A stretch of DNA of 11,918 bases from an uncultured Actinomyces sp. (lineage in GTDB: Bacteria; Actinomycetota; Actinomycetes; Actinomycetales; Actinomycetaceae): NCBI GenBank assembly GCA_915063485.1, contig CAJZDJ010000063.1, forward strand, positions 1-11,918, given 5' to 3'. The notes beneath the pieces were generated by a model, which saw only the letters and a program-made list of their open reading frames with translations, searched no databases and was not told where the DNA came from. Made by a program: the position numbers and the translations under genes. This document shows positions 1 through 6,076 of the stretch, one piece after another. The first letter of the stretch is position 1. Each line of letters starts with the position of its first letter.

Positions 1-428
1 TCGTCGACGTCGCCGCCATCAGCTGCATAGCCCAGTTGCGTTACACGCGTGCCAGCCTCCACCAGGCGGCGCATAGTGGCACGTTCACGCACAATACGCG
101 CATAGTAGGCGGTGTTGGCCGCCGTCGGCACAGTAGCAATCAGAGACGCTAGGTAAGGGGCCCCACCCACCTTTTCTAGGTTGCCCTGGCGCTGGAGCTC
201 ATCAGCTACCACGATGGGGTCAGCCGGCTCCCCGCGCGAATAGACACTAATGATGGCGTCAAAAATCTGCTCGTGGGCGTGGCGGTAAAAATCAGGGCCT
301 TTAATCTCCTGCAAGGCGTCAGCGATAGCGTCCTTGCTCAGCAGCATGCCCCCCAAGGTGCTCATTTCCGCAGATTCATCCTGGGGTGGGATGCGGTCGA
401 ATATATCTGCGGTGTCGCGCGGCTCCAT
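1..428 (-). CDS. dnaB: Replicative DNA helicase DnaB, N-terminal part (cut by window edge)
   Basis: The minus strand encodes the first 142 residues of the hexameric replicative helicase, which unwinds DNA ahead of the replisome. The translation starts MEPRDTADIFDRIPPQDESA and continues through the DnaB N-terminal helical domain. Family-typical stretches are LGGMLLSKDAIADAL (about residues 25-39), GPDFYRHAHEQIFDAI, DPIVVADEL, VGGAPYLASLIATVPTAAN and AYYARIVRERATMRRL. The RecA-like ATPase domain with the Walker motifs lies beyond the left edge. The ATG at 428 is preceded on the minus strand by AGAAAGG at a suitable distance, which supports the start. The gene is divergent from the MATE transporter, and the shared spacer carries DnaA-box-like repeats. 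Recognition is secure from the N-terminal domain alone. Whether an intein interrupts the missing part cannot be seen. Confidence 0.93.
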   Translation of the reverse strand, partial: MEPRDTADIFDRIPPQDESAEMSTLGGMLLSKDAIADALQEIKGPDFYRHAHEQIFDAIISVYSRGEPADPIVVADELQRQGNLEKVGGAPYLASLIATVPTAANTAYYARIVRERATMRRLVEAGTRVTQLGYAADGGDVD

Positions 429-489
429 GGTTGACCTTTCTGGGCTGCTGTTTTGGTGGAGGGTTGAAGTCTTTGAGGGGATCTTAACC

Positions 490-511
490 AGACTCAAGCT
501 CTAGCGAGTCT
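490..511. promoter_or_regulatory. Inverted repeat upstream of dnaB
   Basis: AGACTC (490-495) and GAGTCT (506-511) are perfect 6-bp arms around a 10-bp spacer, about 60 bp upstream of the dnaB start. It could be an operator or a small hairpin in the dnaB 5' leader. No convincing -35/-10 pair was identified beside it. Short inverted repeats of this size also arise by chance. Confidence 0.25.
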
Positions 512-647
512 AAGCCGACCGACGTCGTCGACAAAAACACCCCTCCCAGACTGGCACAAAACCACTTAGGCAACCAGAGGTTAAGCTACCGGCTGGGTCA
601 CTGTAGAGGGTGCCAGGGGCAGTTGGCAAATCGAAAAATTGCTTCGC

Positions 648-821
648 TGTGGGTAATACAAAAAAGCCTGTGGGCAACGCCTGTGTATATGTGGAAAAAG
701 TTGGGGAAAACTGTGGAAAAGGATGTGACTAGCGCAGATCACATTCTGAGAAACGTTGCTATTTCAATGAAAAGTGCTTGTGGGTAGAGTGGATAAAAAT
801 TGCCCTCAAATCTGTGGAAAA
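648..821 (+). promoter_or_regulatory. Array of DnaA-box-like sites between dnaB and the MATE gene
   Basis: A run of nonamers resembling TGTGGATAA (reverse of the DnaA box TTATCCACA), all in the same orientation: TGTGGGTAA at 648, TGTGGGCAA at 669, TGTGGAAAA at 690, TGTGGAAAA at 712, TGTGGGTAG at 779, AGTGGATAA at 788 and TGTGGAAAA at 813. A weaker TGGGGAAAA sits at 702. The first four start 21, 21 and 22 bp apart, close to two helical turns, so they would face the same side of the helix. An opposite-orientation TTTTCCACA lies at 1013-1021 inside the transporter gene. Each site differs from consensus by one or two bases. DnaA binding is inferred. Possible roles are control of dnaB transcription, DnaA titration or an origin-like element. 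Confidence 0.5.
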
Positions 822-949
822 CTTGTCAGACCTGGGGAGAACTGGCGTGTCGAGACTTGACGCAGTGGTGTAAAACTGTTTTCGGACTGCTTTCAAAAGC
901 TGGACACAACTAGTTAGCGCGGCCGGCTGGGGTTAGGCTCACCAACAGT

Positions 950-2470
950 ATGAGTACAGCAGTTTCCTCCTCCCCTGAAGTCTCTTCTCCCGAAGGCTTT
1001 TCTCCCGAAGGCTTTTCCACAGAGCTACCCGCTAGCGGCGCCGTCGCTGCCAGTGCCGGCGACGCTACCAGTGCCGGCGCCGACGCGCCCTTTACCAGCC
1101 CAGCTGACAAGCTGCGCGGGCGCGAACTTGACCGCCAAATCCTGGGTCTGGCACTGCCGGCCCTGGGCGGGCTGGTGGCCTCGCCGATCTTTGTCATGAT
1201 CGATTCCTCCATGGTTGGACACCTGGGCGCCGACCCTCTGGCGGCACTGTCGCTGGCCTCCTCCATTTTGACCACGGCAGTGGGCCTGTTCGTGTTCCTC
1301 ACCTACGCCACCACGGCCACAACCGCACGGCATTTCGGGGCCGGGCGCCGTCGTGAAGGGTTAAAAGCGGGGCTGGACGGAATCTGGCTGGCGGCCCTAA
1401 TCGGTGTGGCGATGGCCGGCGTGGCGATGGTGTTTGCGCCCCAGATTGTGGCGGCGATGGGGGCTAAGGCGTCGGTGGCGACTAACGCGGTGGCGTACCT
1501 GCGCATGGTGTTGCCAGGGCTGCCGGGGATGCTGGTGGTGCTGGCGGCCACGGGCACGCTGCGCGGGCTGCTGGACACGCGCACGCCGTTTATTGTGGCC
1601 CTGGCCGGGGCGGTGCTAAACACGCTGCTCAACGCCTTCTTCCTGTATGTGGTGGGGCTGGGGGTGGCAGGCTCGGGGCTGGGCACGGCCCTGGCGGAGC
1701 TGTCGATGGGGGCGGCGCTGGTGGCCCCGATTGCCCGCGCGGCCCACGCCGAGCAGGTCAGTTTGCGTCCGCGCTTAGCGGGGCTGCGCGCCTCCATGGG
1801 GGAGGGGCTGGGGCTGTTTGTGCGCAATATTTCTTTGCGCGTGGCCATTTTGTCTACCGTGTGGGCCGCTACCGCTTTAGGGGCGACGGCGCTGGCTTCC
1901 TACCAGGTGGTTAACGCCTTGTGGGGGGTGTGCTCGTTTGGGCTGGATGCCTTGGCGATTGCGGCTCAGGCACTGATTGGTCAGGCACTAGGGCGGGCTG
2001 CGGAGGCGCGCCGGCGTGGCGACGAGGCAGCTTTAGTGCAGGAAGATGCGGCAATTAGCCGGATTTTGCGCCGCTGCATGGGCTGGACTCTGGGTGTGGG
2101 GGTGGCCGTGGGTCTGGTTGTGGCCGGGGGTGCCAAATGGCTGCCCTGGTTCTTCACCTCTGACGCGCCCGTGCGCGAACTGTCTTTCTGGCCGCTACTG
2201 GCCATGGCGGCGTCGTTACCGCTGGTGGCGGTGGCTTTCTTGTACGACGGCATTTTGATGGGGGCCGGTGACGGGCGCTACCTGGCGGTGGCCGGCGTGA
2301 TCAACCTGGTGCCTTACCTGCCGGCGATCTTGCTGCTGGTAAACACTCATGAGGGCCTGAGCGACAACTTGGCGCTGATGCTGCTGTGGGGGGCGTTTGC
2401 ATTCATTTTTATGGGGATGCGGGCGCTGACTACCGGCTGGCGGATCCACAGTGACGCCTGGAAAAAGTAA
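950..2470 (+). CDS. dinF: MATE family efflux transporter, DinF type
   Basis: The 506-residue protein is predicted to be a cation-coupled multidrug/toxin exporter in the cytoplasmic membrane. From about residue 62 it is a chain of hydrophobic segments consistent with the family's 12 membrane helices. Typical DinF-branch motifs are ALPALGGLVASPIF (about 68-81), IDSSMVGHLGADPLAAL (84-100) and GTLRGLLDTRTPF (202-214). Residues 1-60 are an extra, disordered-looking Ser/Glu/Ala/Gly-rich tail with the tandem peptide SPEGF-SPEGF, encoded by an exact 15-bp duplication at 986-1015. The ATG at 950 is the first reasonable start. Its ribosome-binding site is weak (GGGGTTAGG about 12 bp upstream) and no better start precedes the first helix. 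The stop codon abuts a palindromic repeat copy. The substrate cannot be inferred, and the symbol reflects family membership rather than SOS induction. Confidence 0.9.
   Translation: MSTAVSSSPEVSSPEGFSPEGFSTELPASGAVAASAGDATSAGADAPFTSPADKLRGRELDRQILGLALPALGGLVASPIFVMIDSSMVGHLGADPLAALSLASSILTTAVGLFVFLTYATTATTARHFGAGRRREGLKAGLDGIWLAALIGVAMAGVAMVFAPQIVAAMGAKASVATNAVAYLRMVLPGLPGMLVVLAATGTLRGLLDTRTPFIVALAGAVLNTLLNAFFLYVVGLGVAGSGLGTALAELSMGAALVAPIARAAHAEQVSLRPRLAGLRASMGEGLGLFVRNISLRVAILSTVWAATALGATALASYQVVNALWGVCSFGLDALAIAAQALIGQALGRAAEARRRGDEAALVQEDAAISRILRRCMGWTLGVGVAVGLVVAGGAKWLPWFFTSDAPVRELSFWPLLAMAASLPLVAVAFLYDGILMGAGDGRYLAVAGVINLVPYLPAILLLVNTHEGLSDNLALMLLWGAFAFIFMGMRALTTGWRIHSDAWKK
986..1015 (+). 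repeat. Exact 15-bp tandem duplication in the transporter N-terminus
   Basis: TCTCCCGAAGGCTTT occurs at 986-1000 and again, unchanged, at 1001-1015, encoding the repeated peptide SPEGF. A more divergent copy encoding SSPEV precedes it. The multiple-of-three length keeps the frame, so copy number could vary without breaking the gene. Confidence 0.85.
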
Positions 2471-2563
2471 ATACAGGCACAGTCAAATACAGGCAAAATC
2501 GTCCCTTCCCTATAAAAAATTCATGGGGTTTCATAGGGAACGGACGAAATGTCAGTATTTGTG
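2469..2563 (+). repeat. Palindromic intergenic repeat, copy 1
   Basis: About 95 bp, starting at the transporter stop codon. Its core is an imperfect inverted repeat: CGTCCCTTCCCTAT (2500-2513) against ATAGGGAACGGACG (2533-2546), 13 of 14 positions complementary, around a centre containing CATGGGG. The outer parts carry AAATACAGGC and GTATTTG. Copies 2 and 3 match it closely in the opposite orientation. There is no coding capacity. It looks like a REP-type or non-autonomous miniature element. No target-site duplication was established. Confidence 0.85.
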
Positions 2564-2625
2564 AAGATGGCCTAGAGAAGATGGCCGGGAGAAGGTGGGC
2601 CCGGAGAAGGGGAACCGGGAGCAGC
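2562..2625 (+). repeat. Decayed 14-15-bp tandem repeat
   Basis: About four imperfect units of the form GAGAAGATGGCCGG follow copy 1 of the palindromic repeat: TGAAGATGGCCTA, GAGAAGATGGCCGG, GAGAAGGTGGGCCCG and GAGAAGGGGAACCGG, then a partial GAGCAG. The units diverge progressively, as in an old minisatellite. No function is evident. Confidence 0.55.
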
Positions 2626-2851
2626 GTGCCAAAAACTGTTTTCTTGCAGAGGTCTGGATGGCCATGCCGTGTGTCGCTGTGCTAGTGATCGCAGGAGTTC
2701 CCTAAACAGATGCTTGGATGGTGCACCTAACGGTTGTCCCAAATGTGACCCCGGTGGGGTTCCTGGCTAGACCTTCGCCCCTGGGTAGTTTTCGCGTCTG
2801 GGCAGTATCTAGCGCCGGGACAGCACTTTATACCCGGATGCCCGAGCAGTT

Positions 2852-2947
2852 ATTTACAGATACGCAGATTTCGTCCGTTGCCTATAAAACCCCATGGAAA
2901 AATCATAGGGAAGGGATGATTTTGCCTGTATTTGTACCTGTATTTGA
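2852..2947 (-). repeat. Palindromic intergenic repeat, copy 2 (inverted)
   Basis: The reverse complement aligns along its length with copy 1. It shares ATACAGGCAAAATC, the block TCCCTTCCCTAT, the centre CCATGGGGTTTT and the block CAACGGACGAAAT. On the plus strand the arms are CGTCCGTTGCCTATAA (2872-2887) and TCATAGGGAAGGGATG (2903-2918), 12 of 16 positions complementary, which makes it the most degraded hairpin of the three. Confidence 0.85.
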
Positions 2948-2988
2948 CTATGCCGGCTAAGTCCATAAGTTATACAAAAGTTAAACAA

Positions 2989-3029
2989 GTGGGGGCCCCA
3001 GGTAACCCCTTAATACCTGGGACCCCCAC
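2989..3029 (-). terminator. Strong hairpin, likely rho-independent terminator of the kinase gene
   Basis: GTGGGGGCCCCAGGTA (2989-3004) and TACCTGGGACCCCCAC (3014-3029) form a 16-bp stem with one C-A mismatch and a 9-nt loop. Read on the minus strand, the stem is followed by TTGTTTAACTTTTG, a T-rich tract suited to intrinsic termination. It sits about 187 bp beyond the stop of the minus-strand kinase gene. On the plus strand no T-run follows, so it is probably one-directional. Confidence 0.65.
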
Positions 3030-3051
3030 AGATTATGGGAAGGCCGGCTCG

Positions 3052-3133
3052 GTTCAGCCGTTCAGCCGTTCAGCCGGTCGGCCTTTGCGTTCGGCCGTTT
3101 GGCCGTTCAGCCGTTCGGCCTTTGCGGTCGGCG
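3052..3133 (+). repeat. Two-level tandem repeat: 8-bp units in 37-bp blocks
   Basis: Nine 8-bp units related to GTTCAGCC start at 3052, 3060, 3068, 3076, 3089, 3097, 3105, 3113 and 3126. Each block is four units plus the 5-bp spacer TTTGC (3084-3088 and 3121-3125), giving two 37-bp blocks and the start of a third. Units vary between GTTCAGCC, GTTCGGCC, GTTTGGCC and GGTCGGCC. The frame-breaking unit length and location argue against coding. Confidence 0.8.
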
Positions 3134-3147
3134 CTGTGGCCGGGCGC

Positions 3148-3232
3148 TTACAGATACGGAAAAACCATCCGTTCCCTATAAAACCCCATGGAAAAATTAT
3201 AGGGAAGGGACGATTTTACCTGTTTTTACCTG
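3148..3232 (-). repeat. Palindromic intergenic repeat, copy 3 (inverted, overlaps kinase 3' end)
   Basis: Same orientation as copy 2 and opposite to copy 1. Plus-strand arms are CATCCGTTCCCTATAA (3166-3181) and TTATAGGGAAGGGACG (3197-3212), 14 of 16 positions complementary, around ACCCCATGGAAAAA. The outer part reads ACCTGTTTTTACCTG, matching the duplicated CAGGTA/CAGGC segments of the other copies. It covers the last codons and stop codon of the minus-strand kinase gene. Confidence 0.85.
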
Positions 3233-4028
3233 CGCCGCCCTGGTAGACGTAGCTGAAGGGAGCATTGCCGTGCATACGGTTCTCAATGGCACTGAGCACC
3301 ACCTGCTTGGCGTCGCGCACCGCCTGCAGCGGTGCCACACCCTTAGCCACCTGCGCAGTAATGGCGGCGGCCAACGTGCAGCCAGCACCAGAAACACGCT
3401 CGGAGCCCACCGCCGGCACTTCCAGCACCTCTAGCTGCTCGCCGTCGTAGTAAACATCTAGCGCAGTGCCAGTACCTAGCAGCGTGCCGGCCTTAGCCAC
3501 CACCACGGGCACACCCTGGTCGTAGATGGCCTTAGCAGCGTCTTTAAGCTGCTCCACACTGGTGATCTCGCCGCGACCAGAAAGCACCTGGGTCTCGAAC
3601 AGGTTCGGGGTGACAATACTGGCCTTGGGTAGTACCTGGGCGCGCAGAGCATTGTCCACATCCAGGGCCGCGCCGGGCTCCTGACCCTTGCAGATCAGTA
3701 CCGGGTCTAGCACCACCTGGGGGAACTTGTAGGTGTCCAGCGCCTGGGAGACCACCTCGATGGTGGCCGGGGTGCCCAGCATGCCGATCTTTACAGCATC
3801 AATGTGGCTGTGAACGCTGGCGGCCGCCTCAATCTGGTCGGCAATCACCTGCGGGTCAACCGGGACGAAACGGTGGCCCCAGTTGTTGTTGGGGTCAAAG
3901 GAAACAATGCAGGTAAGCGCAGTGCAGCCAAATACACCCAGTTCGTGGAAGGTCTTTAGGTCAGTCTGAGCGCCGGCGCCGCCGGAAGCCTCAGAGCCAG
4001 CAATTGCAAGTGCAATGGGAGTAGCCAT
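3216..4028 (-). CDS. pdxK: Pyridoxal/hydroxymethylpyrimidine kinase (PdxK/ThiD family, dual-cysteine type)
   Basis: The 270-residue cytosolic ribokinase-fold enzyme is predicted to phosphorylate vitamin B6 vitamers, and possibly hydroxymethylpyrimidine, with ATP. Visible motifs are AGSEASGGAGAQTDLKTF (10-27), KIGMLGT (80-86), VLDPVLICKGQ (106-116), VTPNLFE (139-145) and the anion-hole GSERVSGAGCT (208-218). Cys113 in CKG and Cys217 in GAGC are 104 residues apart, as are Cys110 and Cys214 of the Staphylococcus aureus pyridoxal kinase that defines the dual-cysteine class. The flanking sequence also resembles that enzyme more than ThiD of thiamine operons. No TPP riboswitch is seen upstream and no thi genes adjoin. 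The ATG at 4028 has AAGGGGGC about 11 bp upstream. The last four residues (GKNR) and the stop come from a repeat. HMP kinase activity remains possible. Confidence 0.85.
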   Translation of the reverse strand: MATPIALAIAGSEASGGAGAQTDLKTFHELGVFGCTALTCIVSFDPNNNWGHRFVPVDPQVIADQIEAAASVHSHIDAVKIGMLGTPATIEVVSQALDTYKFPQVVLDPVLICKGQEPGAALDVDNALRAQVLPKASIVTPNLFETQVLSGRGEITSVEQLKDAAKAIYDQGVPVVVAKAGTLLGTGTALDVYYDGEQLEVLEVPAVGSERVSGAGCTLAAAITAQVAKGVAPLQAVRDAKQVVLSAIENRMHGNAPFSYVYQGGAGKNR

Positions 4029-4341
4029 ACGGATAGTTTGCCCCCTTATGGCGCGCTTGGCTAGGGTAGCAGCAGTGTAGTTAGTTATTACTAACTCAGT
4101 TATGTCTTGAGTATTGTCTGGTCACATAGGCAAATTAATTAACGACGACGCCGTCCCCGGTTTACCCCGATAGTCTCGTCTGCATCTCTGTTGCTCTCAG
4201 CAGTCCCCGACGCCGCCCTCCCGCGCCTAGCGGGCGCGTTGGCCTGTCGGCCTGCCCGCCCCAAGCGCGCCGTCCCCTTAAGCTAAGCGCATACCTACCC
4301 GGGCACAGCCCAGACAAAGCTAAATGCGGCATTATTAGAAC
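4029..4341. other. Divergent spacer pdxK / sdaA
   Basis: These 313 bp carry the inverted repeats at 4079-4102 and an AT-rich patch near 4130-4142. They also carry a GC-rich hairpin, CGCGCC (4222-4227) with GGCGCG (4233-4238) around TAGCG. No TPP or glycine riboswitch consensus was recognised. Just before sdaA, CATTAT (4330-4335) stands 6 nt from the ATG and no Shine-Dalgarno sequence is visible, which would fit a leaderless sdaA transcript (inference). Confidence 0.5.
4079..4102. promoter_or_regulatory. Candidate operator: overlapping inverted repeats upstream of pdxK
   Basis: AGTTAGT (4079-4085) and ACTAACT (4090-4096) are perfect 7-bp arms around TATT. A second odd palindrome, TAACT-C-AGTTA (4092-4102), overlaps the right arm. 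The site lies about 50 bp upstream of the kinase start, within the divergent spacer, in an AT-rich patch that also contains TTAATTAA (4135-4142). A repressor or activator site is plausible. The regulator is unknown. Confidence 0.4.
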
Positions 4342-6030
4342 ATGACCGCACTTAACACCAATGCGCTAACGGCCCTGCCGGTTGTCCCCGAAGTTGATGG
4401 AGAACTGATTACCCCCGCCGCACTAATGGCCGGTGCAGTTGACCCCGAGCTGGCCTCGCGCCCCTTAAGCGTATTTGACCTGATGCGAGTCGGAATTGGT
4501 CCTTCCTCCTCCCACACTGTGGGCCCTATGCGCGCCGGGGCAGCATTTGGTGCCGCCCTAGTGCGAAACCTTGAGCGCCGTCGCCAAGCCGCACAAGCCA
4601 GCGCGCCCGCCCAGGAGAGCCAAAGCGCCCAGGGCGTCCAAAATAGCCAAGCCGGCGCGGCCAGCTCAGCCGGCGCGCCCGCTCAAGACCCCCAAGCTAC
4701 CCAAGAAACCCAAGCCGCTGCGCTACCTCAAGTAACCCGCCTGACCGTAGAGCTATACGGCTCGCTGGGGGCCACCGGGCGCGGACACGCCACCGACCGC
4801 GCCGTCGTCATGGGCCTGGGCGGCTACAACCCCAAAACCGTCCCCCAGGAAGTGTGCGCCAATTTCTGGGACCAGGTGGAAGCCCAGGGCTACGTGCAAA
4901 TGCCGGGGCTAGGCCAGGTACCCTTCTCCACCAGCAAAGACATCATGTTCCTGCCCGGTCGCGTGCTTTCCTACCACGTCAACGGCATGACCCTAACCGC
5001 CTACGACGCCACCGGGGCGGAAATCCTACGCCGCACCTACTTCTCTGTGGGCGGCGGCTTTGTGATGGAGGATGTGGGCAGTGACGGTCACCCCGAAATC
5101 CGAGCCCTGGCCACAGCCGAAACCAAGGAAGTTAGCGCCACGGTAGCCCCCTACCCCTTCTCCACCGCCAACGAGCTGCTAGCCATCTGTCGGCGCACCG
5201 GGCTGCGCATCAGTGACGTGGTGCTAGCCAATGAGGTCTCCGCCCGCACCGAACAGGAAGTAATCGACTACATCCGCCTGCTAGAAACCACCATGATGCA
5301 GTGCATTGAGGCCGGCTGTAAGGCCCAGGGGGTGCTGCCCGGCGTGCTGGGTGTCCAGCGCCGCGCTAACGCCCTCTACCAGCGCCTACTGGCTGAGGAG
5401 AAAACCCCCGCAGACGCCTACTGCCGCCGTGACCCGCTGCGTGGCATGGACTGGGTTAACCTCTACGCGCTCGCGGTCAATGAGGAAAACGCCGCTGGTC
5501 ACCGCGTGGTTACTGCCCCCACTAACGGTTCGGCGGGGATTATGCCGGCGGTTTTGGCTTACTACCGTCACTTCTGCCCGGGCGCTAACGACGACGGCGT
5601 ACGTCGCTTCATGCTGGCAGCTACCGCCGTGGGGGCCCTGATCAAGACCAATGCTTCAATTGCTGGCGCTGAGGTGGGCTGCCAGGGCGAGGTGGGTTCA
5701 GCTTCCTCTATGGCTGCGGCGGGCTTGACTGAGGCCCTGGGTGGCACCCCTGAGCAGGTGGAGAATGCTGCTGAAATCGCCATGGAACACAACTTAGGGC
5801 TCACCTGCGACCCGGTTGGTGGCCTGGTGCAAATTCCTTGCATTGAGCGCAACGCGGTGGCCAGTGTGAAGGCTATTAACGCCTCGCGCATGGCCCTGTG
5901 GGGTGAGGGGCGTCACCAGGTCAGCCTGGACACTGTCATTGAAACCATGCGCCAAACCGGTGAAGACATGCTCTCTAAGTACAAGGAAACCTCCCTGGGC
6001 GGCCTGGCTGTAAACGTCGTCGAGTGCTGA
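4342..6030 (+). CDS. sdaA: L-serine dehydratase (ammonia-lyase), iron-sulfur, single chain
   Basis: This enzyme deaminates L-serine to pyruvate and ammonia with a [4Fe-4S] cluster instead of PLP. The N-terminal beta domain carries LSVFDLMRVGIGPSSSHTVG (42-61). The alpha domain carries TAPTNGSAGIMPAVLAYY (391-408), GAEVGCQGEVGSA (442-454) and LTCDPVGGLVQIPC (487-500). Cys447, Cys489 and Cys500 are the expected cluster ligands. The protein ends in Cys562, the tail cysteine that in the Legionella enzyme occupies the active site. The spacings 42, 11 and 62 match the Legionella positions as I recall them (343, 385, 396, 458). At 562 residues it is about 100 longer than usual, because of roughly 40 extra N-terminal residues and an Ala/Gln/Ser-rich insertion at about 79-130. 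The start is uncertain: no Shine-Dalgarno precedes ATG 4342, and in-frame ATG 4426 is an alternative. Confidence 0.93.
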   Translation: MTALNTNALTALPVVPEVDGELITPAALMAGAVDPELASRPLSVFDLMRVGIGPSSSHTVGPMRAGAAFGAALVRNLERRRQAAQASAPAQESQSAQGVQNSQAGAASSAGAPAQDPQATQETQAAALPQVTRLTVELYGSLGATGRGHATDRAVVMGLGGYNPKTVPQEVCANFWDQVEAQGYVQMPGLGQVPFSTSKDIMFLPGRVLSYHVNGMTLTAYDATGAEILRRTYFSVGGGFVMEDVGSDGHPEIRALATAETKEVSATVAPYPFSTANELLAICRRTGLRISDVVLANEVSARTEQEVIDYIRLLETTMMQCIEAGCKAQGVLPGVLGVQRRANALYQRLLAEEKTPADAYCRRDPLRGMDWVNLYALAVNEENAAGHRVVTAPTNGSAGIMPAVLAYYRHFCPGANDDGVRRFMLAATAVGALIKTNASIAGAEVGCQGEVGSASSMAAAGLTEALGGTPEQVENAAEIAMEHNLGLTCDPVGGLVQIPCIERNAVASVKAINASRMALWGEGRHQVSLDTVIETMRQTGEDMLSKYKETSLGGLAVNVVEC

Positions 6031-6076
6031 GTAGGGGGAGTCTTCCCTAAGCGTATTAGTAGCGCGCGGCAGCTAA

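Larger units (their letters stand above)
429..949. other. Divergent intergenic region dnaB / MATE transporter
   Basis: This is 521 bp without a supported gene. It holds the inverted repeat at 490-511 and the DnaA-box-like array at 648-821. It also contains a small odd palindrome AAAACTGTTTT at 872-882, whose exact sequence recurs at 2632-2642. It is visibly richer in A and T than the flanking genes between about 620 and 850. Promoters for both neighbours should lie here, but I could not place convincing -35/-10 pairs. Confidence 0.6.
2471..3215. other. Repeat-rich spacer between two convergent genes
   Basis: These 745 bp contain no gene I can support. The open frames here run through repeats and lack recognisable domains and good ribosome-binding sites. 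Contents in order: palindromic repeat copy 1, a decayed 14-15-bp tandem repeat, about 220 bp with no feature I recognise (2626-2851), copy 2, a terminator-like hairpin, the two-level 8-bp/37-bp repeat and copy 3. The density of repeats suggests a tolerated landing site for repeats between two 3' ends. Confidence 0.7.

Noticed and set aside
600..950. Chromosomal replication origin
   Set aside because: DnaA-box-like sites are present, but dnaA and dnaN do not flank the region and all clear boxes are degenerate. Left as a DnaA-binding candidate only.
910..1848. Long minus-strand frames opposite the transporter gene
   Set aside because: These are third-position GC shadows of the MATE coding frame. 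The plus-strand product is a clear family member.
3052..3133. CRISPR-like array
   Set aside because: Repeats are 8 bp and contiguous with only a 5-bp fixed spacer. There are no unique spacers and no cas genes nearby.
2718..3434. Open frames of 80-111 codons between dinF and pdxK
   Set aside because: They are built largely from palindromic and 8-bp repeats or lie antisense to pdxK. They have no recognisable domain and overlap one another in different frames.
4029..4150. TPP riboswitch before the kinase gene
   Set aside because: The minus-strand leader lacks the CTGAGA and ACCTGATC-type core elements.
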